From NCBI GenBank assembly GCA_017467625.1, contig JAFUSN010000004.1:558001-622000 (forward strand): a stretch of 64,000 nucleotides of DNA, read 5' to 3'. Position numbers and translations under genes: made by a program. Origin of the DNA: RGIG1681 sp017467625 (GTDB lineage: Bacteria; Bacillota; Clostridia; Christensenellales; UBA1242). Of this stretch, positions 1 to 7,610 are shown piece by piece (positions within the stretch are counted from its first letter, which is position 1; the number at the start of each line of letters is the position of its first letter). The notes beneath the pieces were generated by a model, which was given only the letters and a program-made list of their open reading frames with translations, did no database searches and was not told the origin of the DNA.

Positions 1-2517
1 GGAAGTAGTATTTTTTATAGGTCTTTTTATGCGCTGCCTTTGCTTTCAAATTCTCAAGGTGAATATTCTAATGCTGTTTATGGATTTGCAATTCAAATTC
101 AAAATATAATTCAAAACATTAAACCAAAGTATTTAGCTGTTGCATTTGATGCTTCTAAACATACTTTTAGAAATGATATGTTTGATGGATATAAAGCGAC
201 GAGAAAACCAATGCCAAGTGAATTAAGAAGTCAGATTGAACCATTGAAAGAAATGTTTAGACTCATGAATATTTCTTTAATTGAAAAACAGGGGATTGAA
301 GGTGATGATGTTATTGGAATTTTATCACGAAAATTTGAAGGGGTTCAAAATATAATTGTCACTGGCGATAGGGATACATTTCAACTTGTGAATGAAAATA
401 CTTCAGTTTATTTTACGAAACATGGCACAAGTGAACTTAAAATAATAACTCCAAGCACTTTAAAAGAAGAATATGGAGTTGATGAGAAACAATTTATTGA
501 CTTAAAGGCACTTCAAGGAGATTCTTCGGATAATATTCCAGGAGTGGCAGGTGTTGGACCTAAAACCGCGACAGATTTAATTCAAAAATATGGCAATTTG
601 GACGGAATTTATGCCAATTTAAGTAAAATTTCAGGTAAGGTAAAAGAAAGACTTGAAAATGATAAAGATGTGGCTTATTTATCAAAAAAACTTGCTACAA
701 TTTTGACCGAGGGAGATCTTGATGTTGAACTTGAAAATTTAAAATTTGATTTTCCATTTTCAAAAAATGTATATGACTTTTTTAAACATTATGAGTTTAG
801 AACACTTTTAAAAAATCAATCCAACTTTAATTTTGATGAAGAGGTTTTAGAAAATAAAAACATTGAAATAAACATTGAAAAACTTGATAATCTATCACAA
901 TTTAATAAAATTTTAAATTTAATTGATAAAGAGAAAAAATTTGCATTAGCACTGTTTAGTGATGAATTTCATTTATCGGTTGGAACTGGCGAAATTATTT
1001 TTAAAACCTCATTTAATTTGCTTGGTGATGGAATTAATGAATTTGAATTTTTTAATAAATTTAAACAAGTTTTTGAAGATGAATCGGTGTTGAAAATTTG
1101 TTTTGATGCAAAACAAATTATGTACAAACTTAAAGAATATAAAATTAATCTTGTTAATTACTTTGATATTTCTGTTGCAAAATATTTAGTTGATGGTGTT
1201 CCAGTTGATAAAACCAGCGATGTTTTTGATGAAAACCAATTACCGGTTTTAGCATCACAAATGATTGAAGCTGAGAAGGAATTAAGCAAAAAGATTTTTG
1301 AAGAAAATCTGCAGTTTTTGTTTAATAATGTTGAAATTCCGCTTGTAAAAGTGCTTTTTAGTATGGAAAATGCAGGATTTAAAGTAGATTTAGATGTTCT
1401 AAATGACTTAAAAAACAAGTATGAAATTGAACTTAAAAATCTTGAAAAAGAAATTTATTTTCAAGCCGGCGTTAAATTTAACATTAACTCACCCAAACAA
1501 CTTGGTGAAGTTTTGTTTGATAAACTTGGGTTATCTCACAAAAAAAAGAAATCAACAAGTGCAGAAGAACTTGAAACAATTAAAGGCGAACATAAAATTG
1601 TTGAATTTATTTTGAGATACAGAAAGGTTGCAAAATTTTTAAGCACATATTTGATTGGGCTTTCTTCACATATTGACAGTGCTGGATTCATTCATACATA
1701 TTTTAAGCAAACATTCACAACGACTGGAAGGCTTTCATCAATTGAGCCAAATTTGCAAAATATTCCAATTAGGTCAGATGAAAGCAGGGAAATTAGAAGT
1801 ATGTTTATTGCTTCAAATGAAAATAATGTTTTGATTGATGCTGATTATTCACAAATTGAATTAAGACTTCTTGCTCACATGAGTGGTGATAAAGTTTTTG
1901 TTAACTCATTTAGCACTGGTGCGGATATTCACAAAGAAACGGCAGCAACTGTTTTTGGTTGTAAGGCAAGTGAAGTTACACCAGAAATGAGGCGAACTGC
2001 AAAAGTTGTTAATTTTGGAATTATTTATGGAATAAGTGAATATGGACTTGCTGATGATTTAAAAATTAAACCATATGAGGCAAGAAATCTCATTTCAAAC
2101 TTTTACTTGCATCACCCTGCAGTTAAAATTTTTATGGAAAATTCAATTCAAAAAGCGAAAGATACTGGGAAGGCAACAACTCTTTTTGGAAGAACTAGAA
2201 AAATGTTTGATATTAATGCAAGCAATTATATGGTTAGAACTAGAGCTGAACGCGCAAGTCAAAATATGCCACTTCAAGGAACTGCGGCAGATATTATTAA
2301 AATTGCTATGGTTGGTGTTTTTAGGGCACTTGAAAATGCTGGTTTGAAAGCAAAACTGATTATGCAGGTTCATGATGAATTGATTATTGATTGTCCAAAA
2401 GATGAGGAAAATGCGGTTAGAAATATTTTAAAACAAGAGATGGAAAATGCTGCAAAACTGATTGTTCCACTTGAAGTTGATATTCAAAGCAGCTATAGAT
2501 GGAGTGATGGACATTAA
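1..2517 (+). CDS. polA: DNA polymerase I (5' end outside the window)
   Basis: Family A polymerase that fills gaps and removes RNA primers in replication and repair. The frame is open from base 1 and reads GSSIFYRSFYALP, the start of the 5' nuclease domain, so the true start lies upstream. The 5'-3' exonuclease/flap domain comes first (GDDVIG, GDRDTFQL, LQGDSSDNIPG), then a 3'-5' exonuclease-like region, then the polymerase domain with motif A (DADYSQIELR), motif B (RRTAKVVNFGIIYG) and motif C (QVHDE). The proofreading region reads ALFSDEFHLSVG where an active enzyme has a D-x-E pair, so proofreading is probably lost, as in other Firmicutes PolA. A strong terminator follows directly. Confidence 0.97.
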   Translation, partial: GSSIFYRSFYALPLLSNSQGEYSNAVYGFAIQIQNIIQNIKPKYLAVAFDASKHTFRNDMFDGYKATRKPMPSELRSQIEPLKEMFRLMNISLIEKQGIEGDDVIGILSRKFEGVQNIIVTGDRDTFQLVNENTSVYFTKHGTSELKIITPSTLKEEYGVDEKQFIDLKALQGDSSDNIPGVAGVGPKTATDLIQKYGNLDGIYANLSKISGKVKERLENDKDVAYLSKKLATILTEGDLDVELENLKFDFPFSKNVYDFFKHYEFRTLLKNQSNFNFDEEVLENKNIEINIEKLDNLSQFNKILNLIDKEKKFALALFSDEFHLSVGTGEIIFKTSFNLLGDGINEFEFFNKFKQVFEDESVLKICFDAKQIMYKLKEYKINLVNYFDISVAKYLVDGVPVDKTSDVFDENQLPVLASQMIEAEKELSKKIFEENLQFLFNNVEIPLVKVLFSMENAGFKVDLDVLNDLKNKYEIELKNLEKEIYFQAGVKFNINSPKQLGEVLFDKLGLSHKKKKSTSAEELETIKGEHKIVEFILRYRKVAKFLSTYLIGLSSHIDSAGFIHTYFKQTFTTTGRLSSIEPNLQNIPIRSDESREIRSMFIASNENNVLIDADYSQIELRLLAHMSGDKVFVNSFSTGADIHKETAATVFGCKASEVTPEMRRTAKVVNFGIIYGISEYGLADDLKIKPYEARNLISNFYLHHPAVKIFMENSIQKAKDTGKATTLFGRTRKMFDINASNYMVRTRAERASQNMPLQGTAADIIKIAMVGVFRALENAGLKAKLIMQVHDELIIDCPKDEENAVRNILKQEMENAAKLIVPLEVDIQSSYRWSDGH

Positions 2518-2546
2518 AAAAACTAGCAATTAGCTGGTTTTTTTTT
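2518..2546 (+). terminator. Rho-independent terminator of polA
   Basis: Stem AACTAGC/GCTGGTT (one G-U pair) with a five-base loop, followed by nine T. It starts directly after the polA stop. Confidence 0.85.
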
Positions 2547-2580
2547 GTTTTGAAAAAAAATTGTTGTTAATAATTAGAAT

Positions 2581-3105
2581 GTGAAGAGAGCTTTTATTTG
2601 TGCAATTATTGTCTTAATTATGCTTACATTTGGAAGTGGATTTTTATTTTTCAATGTAATTTATCCAGTAAAATTTTGTGATGAAATTAACGCATTATCA
2701 ACAAAATATAATTTAGATAAAACGCTAGTGATGTCGATTATTAAAGTTGAAAGTGGATTTAATTCTAATGCAAAATCAAAAAGAGGAGCAATTGGGCTTA
2801 TGCAAATTATGCCTAGCACTGCAAGTTGGGTCGCAACAAAAATGGGAATTGAATTTGATGAAAACAAACTTTTTGAGCCAGATGTAAACATTGAGTTTGG
2901 TTGTTATTATTTAAATTATTTATTTTCAAAATTCACAGATCAAAACGTTGTGATTGCGGCATATAATGGCGGTGAGGGGAATGCGCGTAATTGGCTTGAT
3001 GAAAATGGATTATTGGTTTTAGATAAAATTGATATGTATGAAACAAAAGATTATGTTTTAAAAGTAAATGCGGCAATTAACATCTATAAGAATAGGAAAA
3101 TTTAA
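2581..3105 (+). CDS. Lytic transglycosylase, SLT domain
   Basis: Small membrane-anchored murein lyase of the Slt/MltE-like SLT family, which cleaves glycan strands in the wall. An N-terminal hydrophobic segment (residues about 5-28) acts as signal anchor. The SLT domain follows: KVESGFN carries the catalytic Glu57, then GLMQIMPSTA and AAYNGGEGN are standard family motifs. About 174 residues is a normal size. The start is GTG, because the ATG two bases upstream runs straight into a stop. No Shine-Dalgarno is visible, and a TAATAA box at 2568-2573 lies 7 bases upstream, so the mRNA may be leaderless. Confidence 0.9.
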   Translation: MKRAFICAIIVLIMLTFGSGFLFFNVIYPVKFCDEINALSTKYNLDKTLVMSIIKVESGFNSNAKSKRGAIGLMQIMPSTASWVATKMGIEFDENKLFEPDVNIEFGCYYLNYLFSKFTDQNVVIAAYNGGEGNARNWLDENGLLVLDKIDMYETKDYVLKVNAAINIYKNRKI

Positions 3106-3114
3106 TTTGCATTG

Positions 3115-3144
3115 TTGACATATGGCTTTTTGACAATATATAAT
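3115..3144 (+). promoter_or_regulatory. Promoter of the ASCH gene
   Basis: Perfect TTGACA (3115-3120), an 18-base spacer and TATAAT (3139-3144). A GAGGG ribosome binding site at 3161-3165 sets the downstream start. Confidence 0.75.
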
Positions 3145-3171
3145 TGAATTAGTAACTAATGAGGGTTGATT

Positions 3172-3564
3172 ATGGAAGATATTTATGAGTTCACATTGGA
3201 AAATGATGAATTTGAAAAATTGTTGAATGGTACAAAGACGGTTCACTTGGCAATTAATGATCCCAAACGCAGGGTTTATAATGCTGGAACTCAAATTAAA
3301 TTTGTTCGAGATTCTAGTGATTTGACGGAAGAACAAAAAGTTTTGATTGAAGAAAATAAATTAAAAATGCTTCAAAGTGCTGAAATTGAAAACCTCTACT
3401 ATTTTGATGATGTTAAAGAAGCTGTTGAAATTCTTGGAAAGGAAGCATGCGGATTTAAACAAAGTGCAACATTTGATAAGGTTTCCGATTTGTTTTTAGC
3501 TGGCGAATCGGCTGAATCAATGGAAAAAAATGGAATTGTTGCAATTTCTTTTAAACTTATTTAA
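3172..3564 (+). CDS. ASCH-domain protein
   Basis: Small (131 aa) protein with an ASCH-type RNA-binding fold. The N-terminal half (FEKLLNGTKTVHLAINDPKR) matches the ASCH pattern in which a glycine-threonine-lysine turn precedes a conserved 'R/N-x-N-D-x-R' strand, followed by the AGTQIKFV strand. The true function is unknown; ASCH proteins are proposed to bind RNA or modified nucleosides. The start is ATG 3172, six bases after GAGGG, rather than the upstream in-frame TTG. Its 5' leader closely resembles that of the gene at 34561. It is a single-gene transcript between its own promoter and a terminator. Confidence 0.75.
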   Translation: MEDIYEFTLENDEFEKLLNGTKTVHLAINDPKRRVYNAGTQIKFVRDSSDLTEEQKVLIEENKLKMLQSAEIENLYYFDDVKEAVEILGKEACGFKQSATFDKVSDLFLAGESAESMEKNGIVAISFKLI

Positions 3565-3589
3565 AGTTCAATATTTTAATTGATAAAAT

Positions 3590-3620
3590 AAAAAAGACTT
3601 GGCATGCCAAGTCTTTTTTA
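3590..3620. terminator. Bidirectional terminator between the ASCH gene and tRNA-Leu
   Basis: Perfect 18-base palindrome (GACTTGGCATGCCAAGTC, 3596-3613) flanked by A and T runs, so it can end the ASCH mRNA on the plus strand and the convergent tRNA-Leu transcript on the minus strand. Confidence 0.85.
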
Positions 3621-3627
3621 TTTCCTT

Positions 3628-3712
3628 TGGTGCGAGGAAAGGGAATCGAACCCTCAGCCCGTACGGGAACCGCCCCTTAAACGATCGCGTCTACCAGTTC
3701 CGCCATCCTCGC
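3628..3712 (-). tRNA. tRNA-Leu (anticodon AAG)
   Basis: Class II tRNA of 85 nt with encoded CCA. Acceptor GCGAGGA/TCCTCGC, D stem GCG/CGC, long variable arm CCCGTACGGG, T loop TTCGATT. The anticodon stem ATCGT/GCGGT (two G-U pairs) encloses loop TTAAGGG, giving U33, anticodon AAG and G37. Anticodon AAG reads CUU, and CUC/CUA if A34 is deaminated to inosine. The neighbouring registers, which would read TTA or TAA, leave the anticodon stem unpaired. Confidence 0.9.
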
Positions 3713-3746
3713 AAAGGGAGTTGTAATTTTTTCAAATTACTCCATT

Positions 3747-3775
3747 AGTATAATCATTTGGTGGTTGTTTGTCTA
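3747..3775 (-). promoter_or_regulatory. Probable promoter of tRNA-Leu
   Basis: On the minus strand TAGACA (3775-3770), a 17-base spacer and TATACT (3752-3747) lie about 35 bases upstream of the tRNA. The rest of 3776-3960 is AT-rich intergenic DNA in which I see no gene. Confidence 0.5.
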
Positions 3776-3974
3776 GTGTTTTAATAAAAATTTTGTATAA
3801 TTTATCAAAATAAGTCAGTTGATTGGAAGTGTTGTGCTTTTAAAATTTAATTTTATTAGACAAATTTTTATGAAAATAATATAATATCAATGTCAGTTTT
3901 GTGTAATATTTGCAACGTATAATTGCTTTTTATGAAAATTTGCATAAATACATCAAGTGTTGGAGTTGTTTTTT

Positions 3975-4646
3975 ATGAGTAAAGATTTGATTGATGCGGT
4001 GGTAAACAGACATTCTGTGAGGTGGTTTTTAGATGAACCAATTTCTAAGGAAATTGTAAATAGAATTGAAGATGAAATTAAAAAAATTAATGAAGAAGAG
4101 AACCTTCATATTCAGTTTATAATAAACGATGCAAGTGCTTTTGATACAATTTGGGCAAAGTATGGAAAATTTAAAAATGTTAAAAACTATATTGCACTTG
4201 TCGGAGAAAAGGGAATTGACTTATATGAAAAAGTTGGATATTTTGGTGAAAGGCTTGTTCTTTTGGCGCAATCACTTGGTTTAAATTCATGTTGGGTTGG
4301 GCTTTCATACAGCAAAAGAAAAGCAAAAATTAAAGTTAATAAAAACGAAAAACTTGTTCTTGTGATTGCTCTGGGGGTTGGCGAAAAACAAGGTGTTCCA
4401 CATAAATCAAAGGCAATTGAAAAAATTGTTTCAACGAAAACTGAAACTCCAGAATGGTTTAATAATGGTGTTAAGCTTGCCATGCTTGCGCCAACTGCGC
4501 TAAACCAACAGAAATTTAAAATTTTTTATGATGACGGAAAGGTTGTTATAAAAAGTTTGCTTGGTCCATATTCAAAAGTTGATCTTGGGATAGTTAAATA
4601 TCATTTTGAACTTGGTGCTGGAATTAAACATTTTAAATTTAAATAA
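3975..4646 (+). CDS. Nitroreductase-like protein (putative TM1586 type)
   Basis: Flavin-dependent oxidoreductase fold of the nitroreductase superfamily. RHSVRWFLDEPIS near the N terminus is the FMN-binding opening motif. The middle holds YFGERLVLLAQSLGLNSCWVG, and a second half-domain (PEWFNNGVKLAMLAPTALNQQ) repeats the SVR/APSA-like elements, as in tandem-type nitroreductases in which one chain forms a pseudo-dimer. The substrate is unknown. The start is ATG 3975, nine bases after TTGGAG. It is monocistronic, followed by the promoter of the MetG-type gene. Confidence 0.75.
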   Translation: MSKDLIDAVVNRHSVRWFLDEPISKEIVNRIEDEIKKINEEENLHIQFIINDASAFDTIWAKYGKFKNVKNYIALVGEKGIDLYEKVGYFGERLVLLAQSLGLNSCWVGLSYSKRKAKIKVNKNEKLVLVIALGVGEKQGVPHKSKAIEKIVSTKTETPEWFNNGVKLAMLAPTALNQQKFKIFYDDGKVVIKSLLGPYSKVDLGIVKYHFELGAGIKHFKFK

Positions 4647-4655
4647 ATTAAAACA

Positions 4656-4684
4656 TTGACATAAAATAAAATAGGGTGTAATAT
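4656..4684 (+). promoter_or_regulatory. Promoter of the metG-like leader
   Basis: TTGACA (4656-4661), a 17-base spacer and TAATAT (4679-4684). The expected transcript start is at about 4691, exactly at the ATG of a 12-codon reading frame. Confidence 0.7.
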
Positions 4685-4690
4685 TTAGTT

Positions 4691-4729
4691 ATGAGAAATT
4701 TATCAGTTAAATTACAACAACAATGCTAA
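4691..4729 (+). CDS. Putative 12-residue leader peptide
   Basis: Short frame reading MRNLSVKLQQQC and stop. Its ATG is about 6 bases after the -10 box and has no Shine-Dalgarno, so it would be translated as a leaderless mRNA. Codons 6 to 12 (from 4706) are the 5' arm of a long hairpin in the metG-like leader, so ribosome occupancy here would decide the leader's fold. Coding status is inferred from position only. Confidence 0.4.
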   Translation: MRNLSVKLQQQC

Positions 4730-4817
4730 AATTGTGTGCGAAATTCGTACACAAGCATTTTTGTTGCTTGTGATTTAACAAAATCTTCACTAAGCAACAT
4801 GACTTGGTGATTTTTTT
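4706..4817 (+). promoter_or_regulatory. Transcription attenuator in the leader of the metG-like gene
   Basis: Three elements are visible. (1) A long hairpin pairs 4706-4726 with 4754-4779 (outer GTTAAAT/ATTTAAC, inner ATGCT/AGCAT) and contains a small inner hairpin. (2) A terminator stem TCACTAAG (4787-4794)/CTTGGTGA (4803-4810) is followed by seven T. (3) TGTTGCTT (4762-4769) is complementary to AAGCAACA (4792-4799), which lies in the terminator's 5' arm and loop. The long hairpin and this antiterminator pairing are mutually exclusive. No T-box or S-box consensus is present. Confidence 0.6.
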
Positions 4818-4833
4818 ATTTTAAGGAGATTTT

Positions 4834-6915
4834 ATGGATACAGCAAAAATGAAAGAAGTTTTAGAAAGAATGAAGATGAGTTTGCCAAAATATCCAAAAA
4901 GAGCAATTGTTACTGCTGGAATGCCTTACGGAAGCAAAGGGCTTCACTATGGGCATGTTTGCGGAATGTTTGTTTATGCGGATTTTTTTGCTAGATTTTT
5001 AAAAGATAAGCTTGGTAAAGAAAATGTTATTTTTGTTTCTGGAACAGATTGTTATGGTTCACCATCACTTGAAAAATATAGAAATATGGTTGCAGAGGGT
5101 TATACTGGAACAATTAATGATATGGTTAAAGATTTCCATGATCAGCAACTTAAAACACTTAAAGATTATGAAATTGGTCTAGATTGGTATGAAGGTTCTG
5201 CAATTGGTGAATCATCTAAAATGCATAAAAAAGTAAGTGATGAAATTTTTGAAATTTTATACAGAAATGGAACTCTTTCAAAAATGGCAACATATCAATT
5301 TTATGATACCAAAGCCAATAGTTTTTTGAATGGAAGGCAGGTTGTTGGAAAGTGTCCAATTGATGGTTGCAAAAGTGAAAAGGGGTATGCTGATGAATGT
5401 GATTTAGGGCACCAATATTTGCCGGAACAATTAATTGATCCAATTTCTTGTTTAACAGGGACGAAACCAGAGCTTAGAAAAATTGAAAACTGGTATTTTA
5501 ACTTGCAAAATTATACAGATCTTTTAAAGGATTGGATTGATGTACTTGAAAAGAAAACTCCTACCCGCGAATTTGTTACTAAAGAAATTAAAGAGTTTTT
5601 AAAGAAACCTGAAATTTATATTAAAAAAGATTATATGGAAGAGTTTGATAAAATTAAACATCTTCTTCCAAAGTTTGAAATGATTGAAGATAAGAGCAAA
5701 GCAAGTTTTGTTATTATTTTTGATACTCTTTCAGATAGGGAAAAAGCTTGCGAAATTTTATCTGGAAAATCACTTGCTGAATGGGAAAAAAGTGATGTTG
5801 CACCAGAAGATAAGGTTGATCCGATTTCGGCTGGAACAATTAGATTTAGAACAGGAAAAACGCTTGTTCCATTTAGACTTTCAGGAAATATTACTTGGGG
5901 TGTTCCAGTTCCAGAAAAGGAAGGATTGAAAGATTTGACATTTTATTGTTGGCCAGAATCTCTTTGGGCACCAATTTCATTCACAAGAACTTATTTAAAA
6001 CATATTGGAAAGCCAGATGATGAGTGGAAAAATTGGTGGTGCACAAAAGATGCTAAAGTTTATCAAGTTCTAGGCGAGGATAATATATATTTTTATGGCC
6101 CAGCACAGCATGCAATGTGGTTTGCAACCCAAAATGGAACTCCTACAGTTGATGCACCCGAAGGGGATTTGCAAATGAGTCAGTTGATTGTTAATAAACA
6201 TTCACTCTTTATGGGAAACAAAGCAAGTTCATCTGGTCACATTAAACCACCAATGGCAGATGATTTGCTTAACTATTACACCCATGAACAACTTCGTGCA
6301 CACTTTTTGGCACTTAATGTTGGAAATACATCTTCTTCATTCAATCCAAAAGTTTATAATCCAGATGCTGATCCAAATGAAGTTGATCCTGTTGTTAAAG
6401 ATGGAAACTTATTGACAAATGTTTATAACAGAACTTTGAGAACATTGTTTTATACATGGCAAAAGGATTTTGATGGTGAAATTCCATATGGCGAAGTTGA
6501 CGAAGATGTTAAACTTGAATGTGAAATGAGCACAATCAAATTTGAAAAGTGCATGATGGAAAATAAATTCCATATGTGTATGTATGAACTTGATAGTTTT
6601 CTTAGAAATATAAATAAATATTGGGTTAAAAATTTTACAAGTGATGATATAGAAAAAGAGGCAAAGTGCATTATTAACACTCTTCACTATGCAAAGGTTG
6701 CAATGGTTATGCTTCATTCAGTTGCTCCAGCAAGTATTGAAAATTTAGCAGACTTTTTGGGAACTGATTTTAGCGTGTTTAATTGGGACAGAATTAATGA
6801 ACCAATTTATAATTTCTTTGAAACTAAAGAACATCATAAACCTAGATTTATTGAGGCTAGATTTGACTTTTTTAAAAAACATCCAAGCCAGTTTGAAAAT
6901 ACAACAAATGAATAA
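4834..6915 (+). CDS. metG: Methionyl-tRNA synthetase-type class I ligase
   Basis: Class I aminoacyl-tRNA synthetase of the MetG type, 693 aa. The Rossmann core opens with VTAGMPYGSKGLHYGHV (HIGH-type motif at residues 38-41). A zinc-knob-like insert follows (CPIDGCKSEKGYADEC with GHQYLPEQLID). The WP-x-SLWAPISF region and a C-terminal helical anticodon-binding domain (NVYNRTLRTLFYTW) follow. The KMSKS loop is altered: residues 463-467 read KASSS, so its second lysine is lost. It lacks the C-terminal tRNA-binding EMAP domain. It could be a diverged house-keeping MetRS or a second paralogue; the window cannot decide. SD AAGGAG precedes ATG 4834. Confidence 0.8.
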   Translation: MDTAKMKEVLERMKMSLPKYPKRAIVTAGMPYGSKGLHYGHVCGMFVYADFFARFLKDKLGKENVIFVSGTDCYGSPSLEKYRNMVAEGYTGTINDMVKDFHDQQLKTLKDYEIGLDWYEGSAIGESSKMHKKVSDEIFEILYRNGTLSKMATYQFYDTKANSFLNGRQVVGKCPIDGCKSEKGYADECDLGHQYLPEQLIDPISCLTGTKPELRKIENWYFNLQNYTDLLKDWIDVLEKKTPTREFVTKEIKEFLKKPEIYIKKDYMEEFDKIKHLLPKFEMIEDKSKASFVIIFDTLSDREKACEILSGKSLAEWEKSDVAPEDKVDPISAGTIRFRTGKTLVPFRLSGNITWGVPVPEKEGLKDLTFYCWPESLWAPISFTRTYLKHIGKPDDEWKNWWCTKDAKVYQVLGEDNIYFYGPAQHAMWFATQNGTPTVDAPEGDLQMSQLIVNKHSLFMGNKASSSGHIKPPMADDLLNYYTHEQLRAHFLALNVGNTSSSFNPKVYNPDADPNEVDPVVKDGNLLTNVYNRTLRTLFYTWQKDFDGEIPYGEVDEDVKLECEMSTIKFEKCMMENKFHMCMYELDSFLRNINKYWVKNFTSDDIEKEAKCIINTLHYAKVAMVMLHSVAPASIENLADFLGTDFSVFNWDRINEPIYNFFETKEHHKPRFIEARFDFFKKHPSQFENTTNE

Positions 6916-6922
6916 AATTAAC

Positions 6923-6952
6923 AAAAATCCATCAATATTGATGGATTTTTTG
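6923..6952. terminator. Bidirectional terminator between metG-like gene and tspO
   Basis: Perfect inverted repeat AATCCATCAATATTGATGGATT bounded by A and T runs, between two convergent genes. Confidence 0.85.
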
Positions 6953-6979
6953 ATTTGTAAACATTATTTTTGCGTTTTT

Positions 6980-7507
6980 TTAAAAATTTATTAACACAAT
7001 TCCCAAATTTAAATATAGTGCATAAATTAACCAAAGTGAATAAATTGAAAAAATTATTCCAGATGGTAAGTTTGTTATAAAATATCGATAAAGACAAACG
7101 AGTGCAATTGAAAGTAATGCAACTAAAATTATGCATGAAACAATTGGAAGGTTTAATCTAAAAAAGAAGAGTGGCCAACTGATATTAAATGCCATATGAA
7201 CAAAATATAAAATTAAATTTATGCGTCTGTTTTTTGAATTTATTTCTTTGTCACGCCACATTAAAAAAGTGCTAACTCCAATTGCAATATAAATTATTGC
7301 CCATGCAAATGGAAAAACAATTTTTGGAACTGTTCCTGGTGGCATTTGATATCCTTCAAAACTAAACATTTTTCCTCCAAGAAGTGTTGCAAGACCTCCA
7401 AGAGCTATTGTTCCACCAATAAAGAGCAGGGCGTCAATCCACCATTTATGTTTTACATTTTTGTTTTGGTTTGTTGTTTCAGTTTTATTTGTTGATGATT
7501 TTGTCAT
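6980..7507 (-). CDS. tspO: TspO/MBR family membrane protein
   Basis: Tryptophan-rich sensory protein/translocator homologue that binds tetrapyrroles. After a polar 22-residue N terminus come five hydrophobic segments. Family hallmarks are PPGTVPKIVFPFAWAIIYI and NISWPLFFFRLNLP. The length of 175 aa is slightly above the usual 155-165 because of the N-terminal extension. It is transcribed from a promoter region that it shares, divergently, with the ABC-F gene: TATAAT on the minus strand lies at 7538-7533. Confidence 0.9.
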   Translation of the reverse strand: MTKSSTNKTETTNQNKNVKHKWWIDALLFIGGTIALGGLATLLGGKMFSFEGYQMPPGTVPKIVFPFAWAIIYIAIGVSTFLMWRDKEINSKNRRINLILYFVHMAFNISWPLFFFRLNLPIVSCIILVALLSIALVCLYRYFITNLPSGIIFSIYSLWLIYALYLNLGIVLINF

Positions 7508-7556
7508 ACTTGAATTATTAGCATTTTATTTAATTATATTCATGCTATGTTTGTGT

Positions 7557-7586
7557 TTGACAATTATGAGGTAAATCATTTATAAT
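7557..7586 (+). promoter_or_regulatory. Promoter of the ABC-F gene
   Basis: TTGACA (7557-7562), an 18-base spacer and TATAAT (7581-7586). It overlaps the opposing tspO promoter, so the two may compete. Confidence 0.7.
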
Positions 7587-7610
7587 TTAGCATGTTAGAG
7601 AGGGTATTTT

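Noticed and set aside
4685..4833. T-box or SAM (S-box) riboswitch upstream of the MetG-like gene
   Set aside because: The T-box consensus seen clearly at 24210-24223 is absent here, as are S-box core motifs. The visible structure is a hairpin/antiterminator/terminator set.
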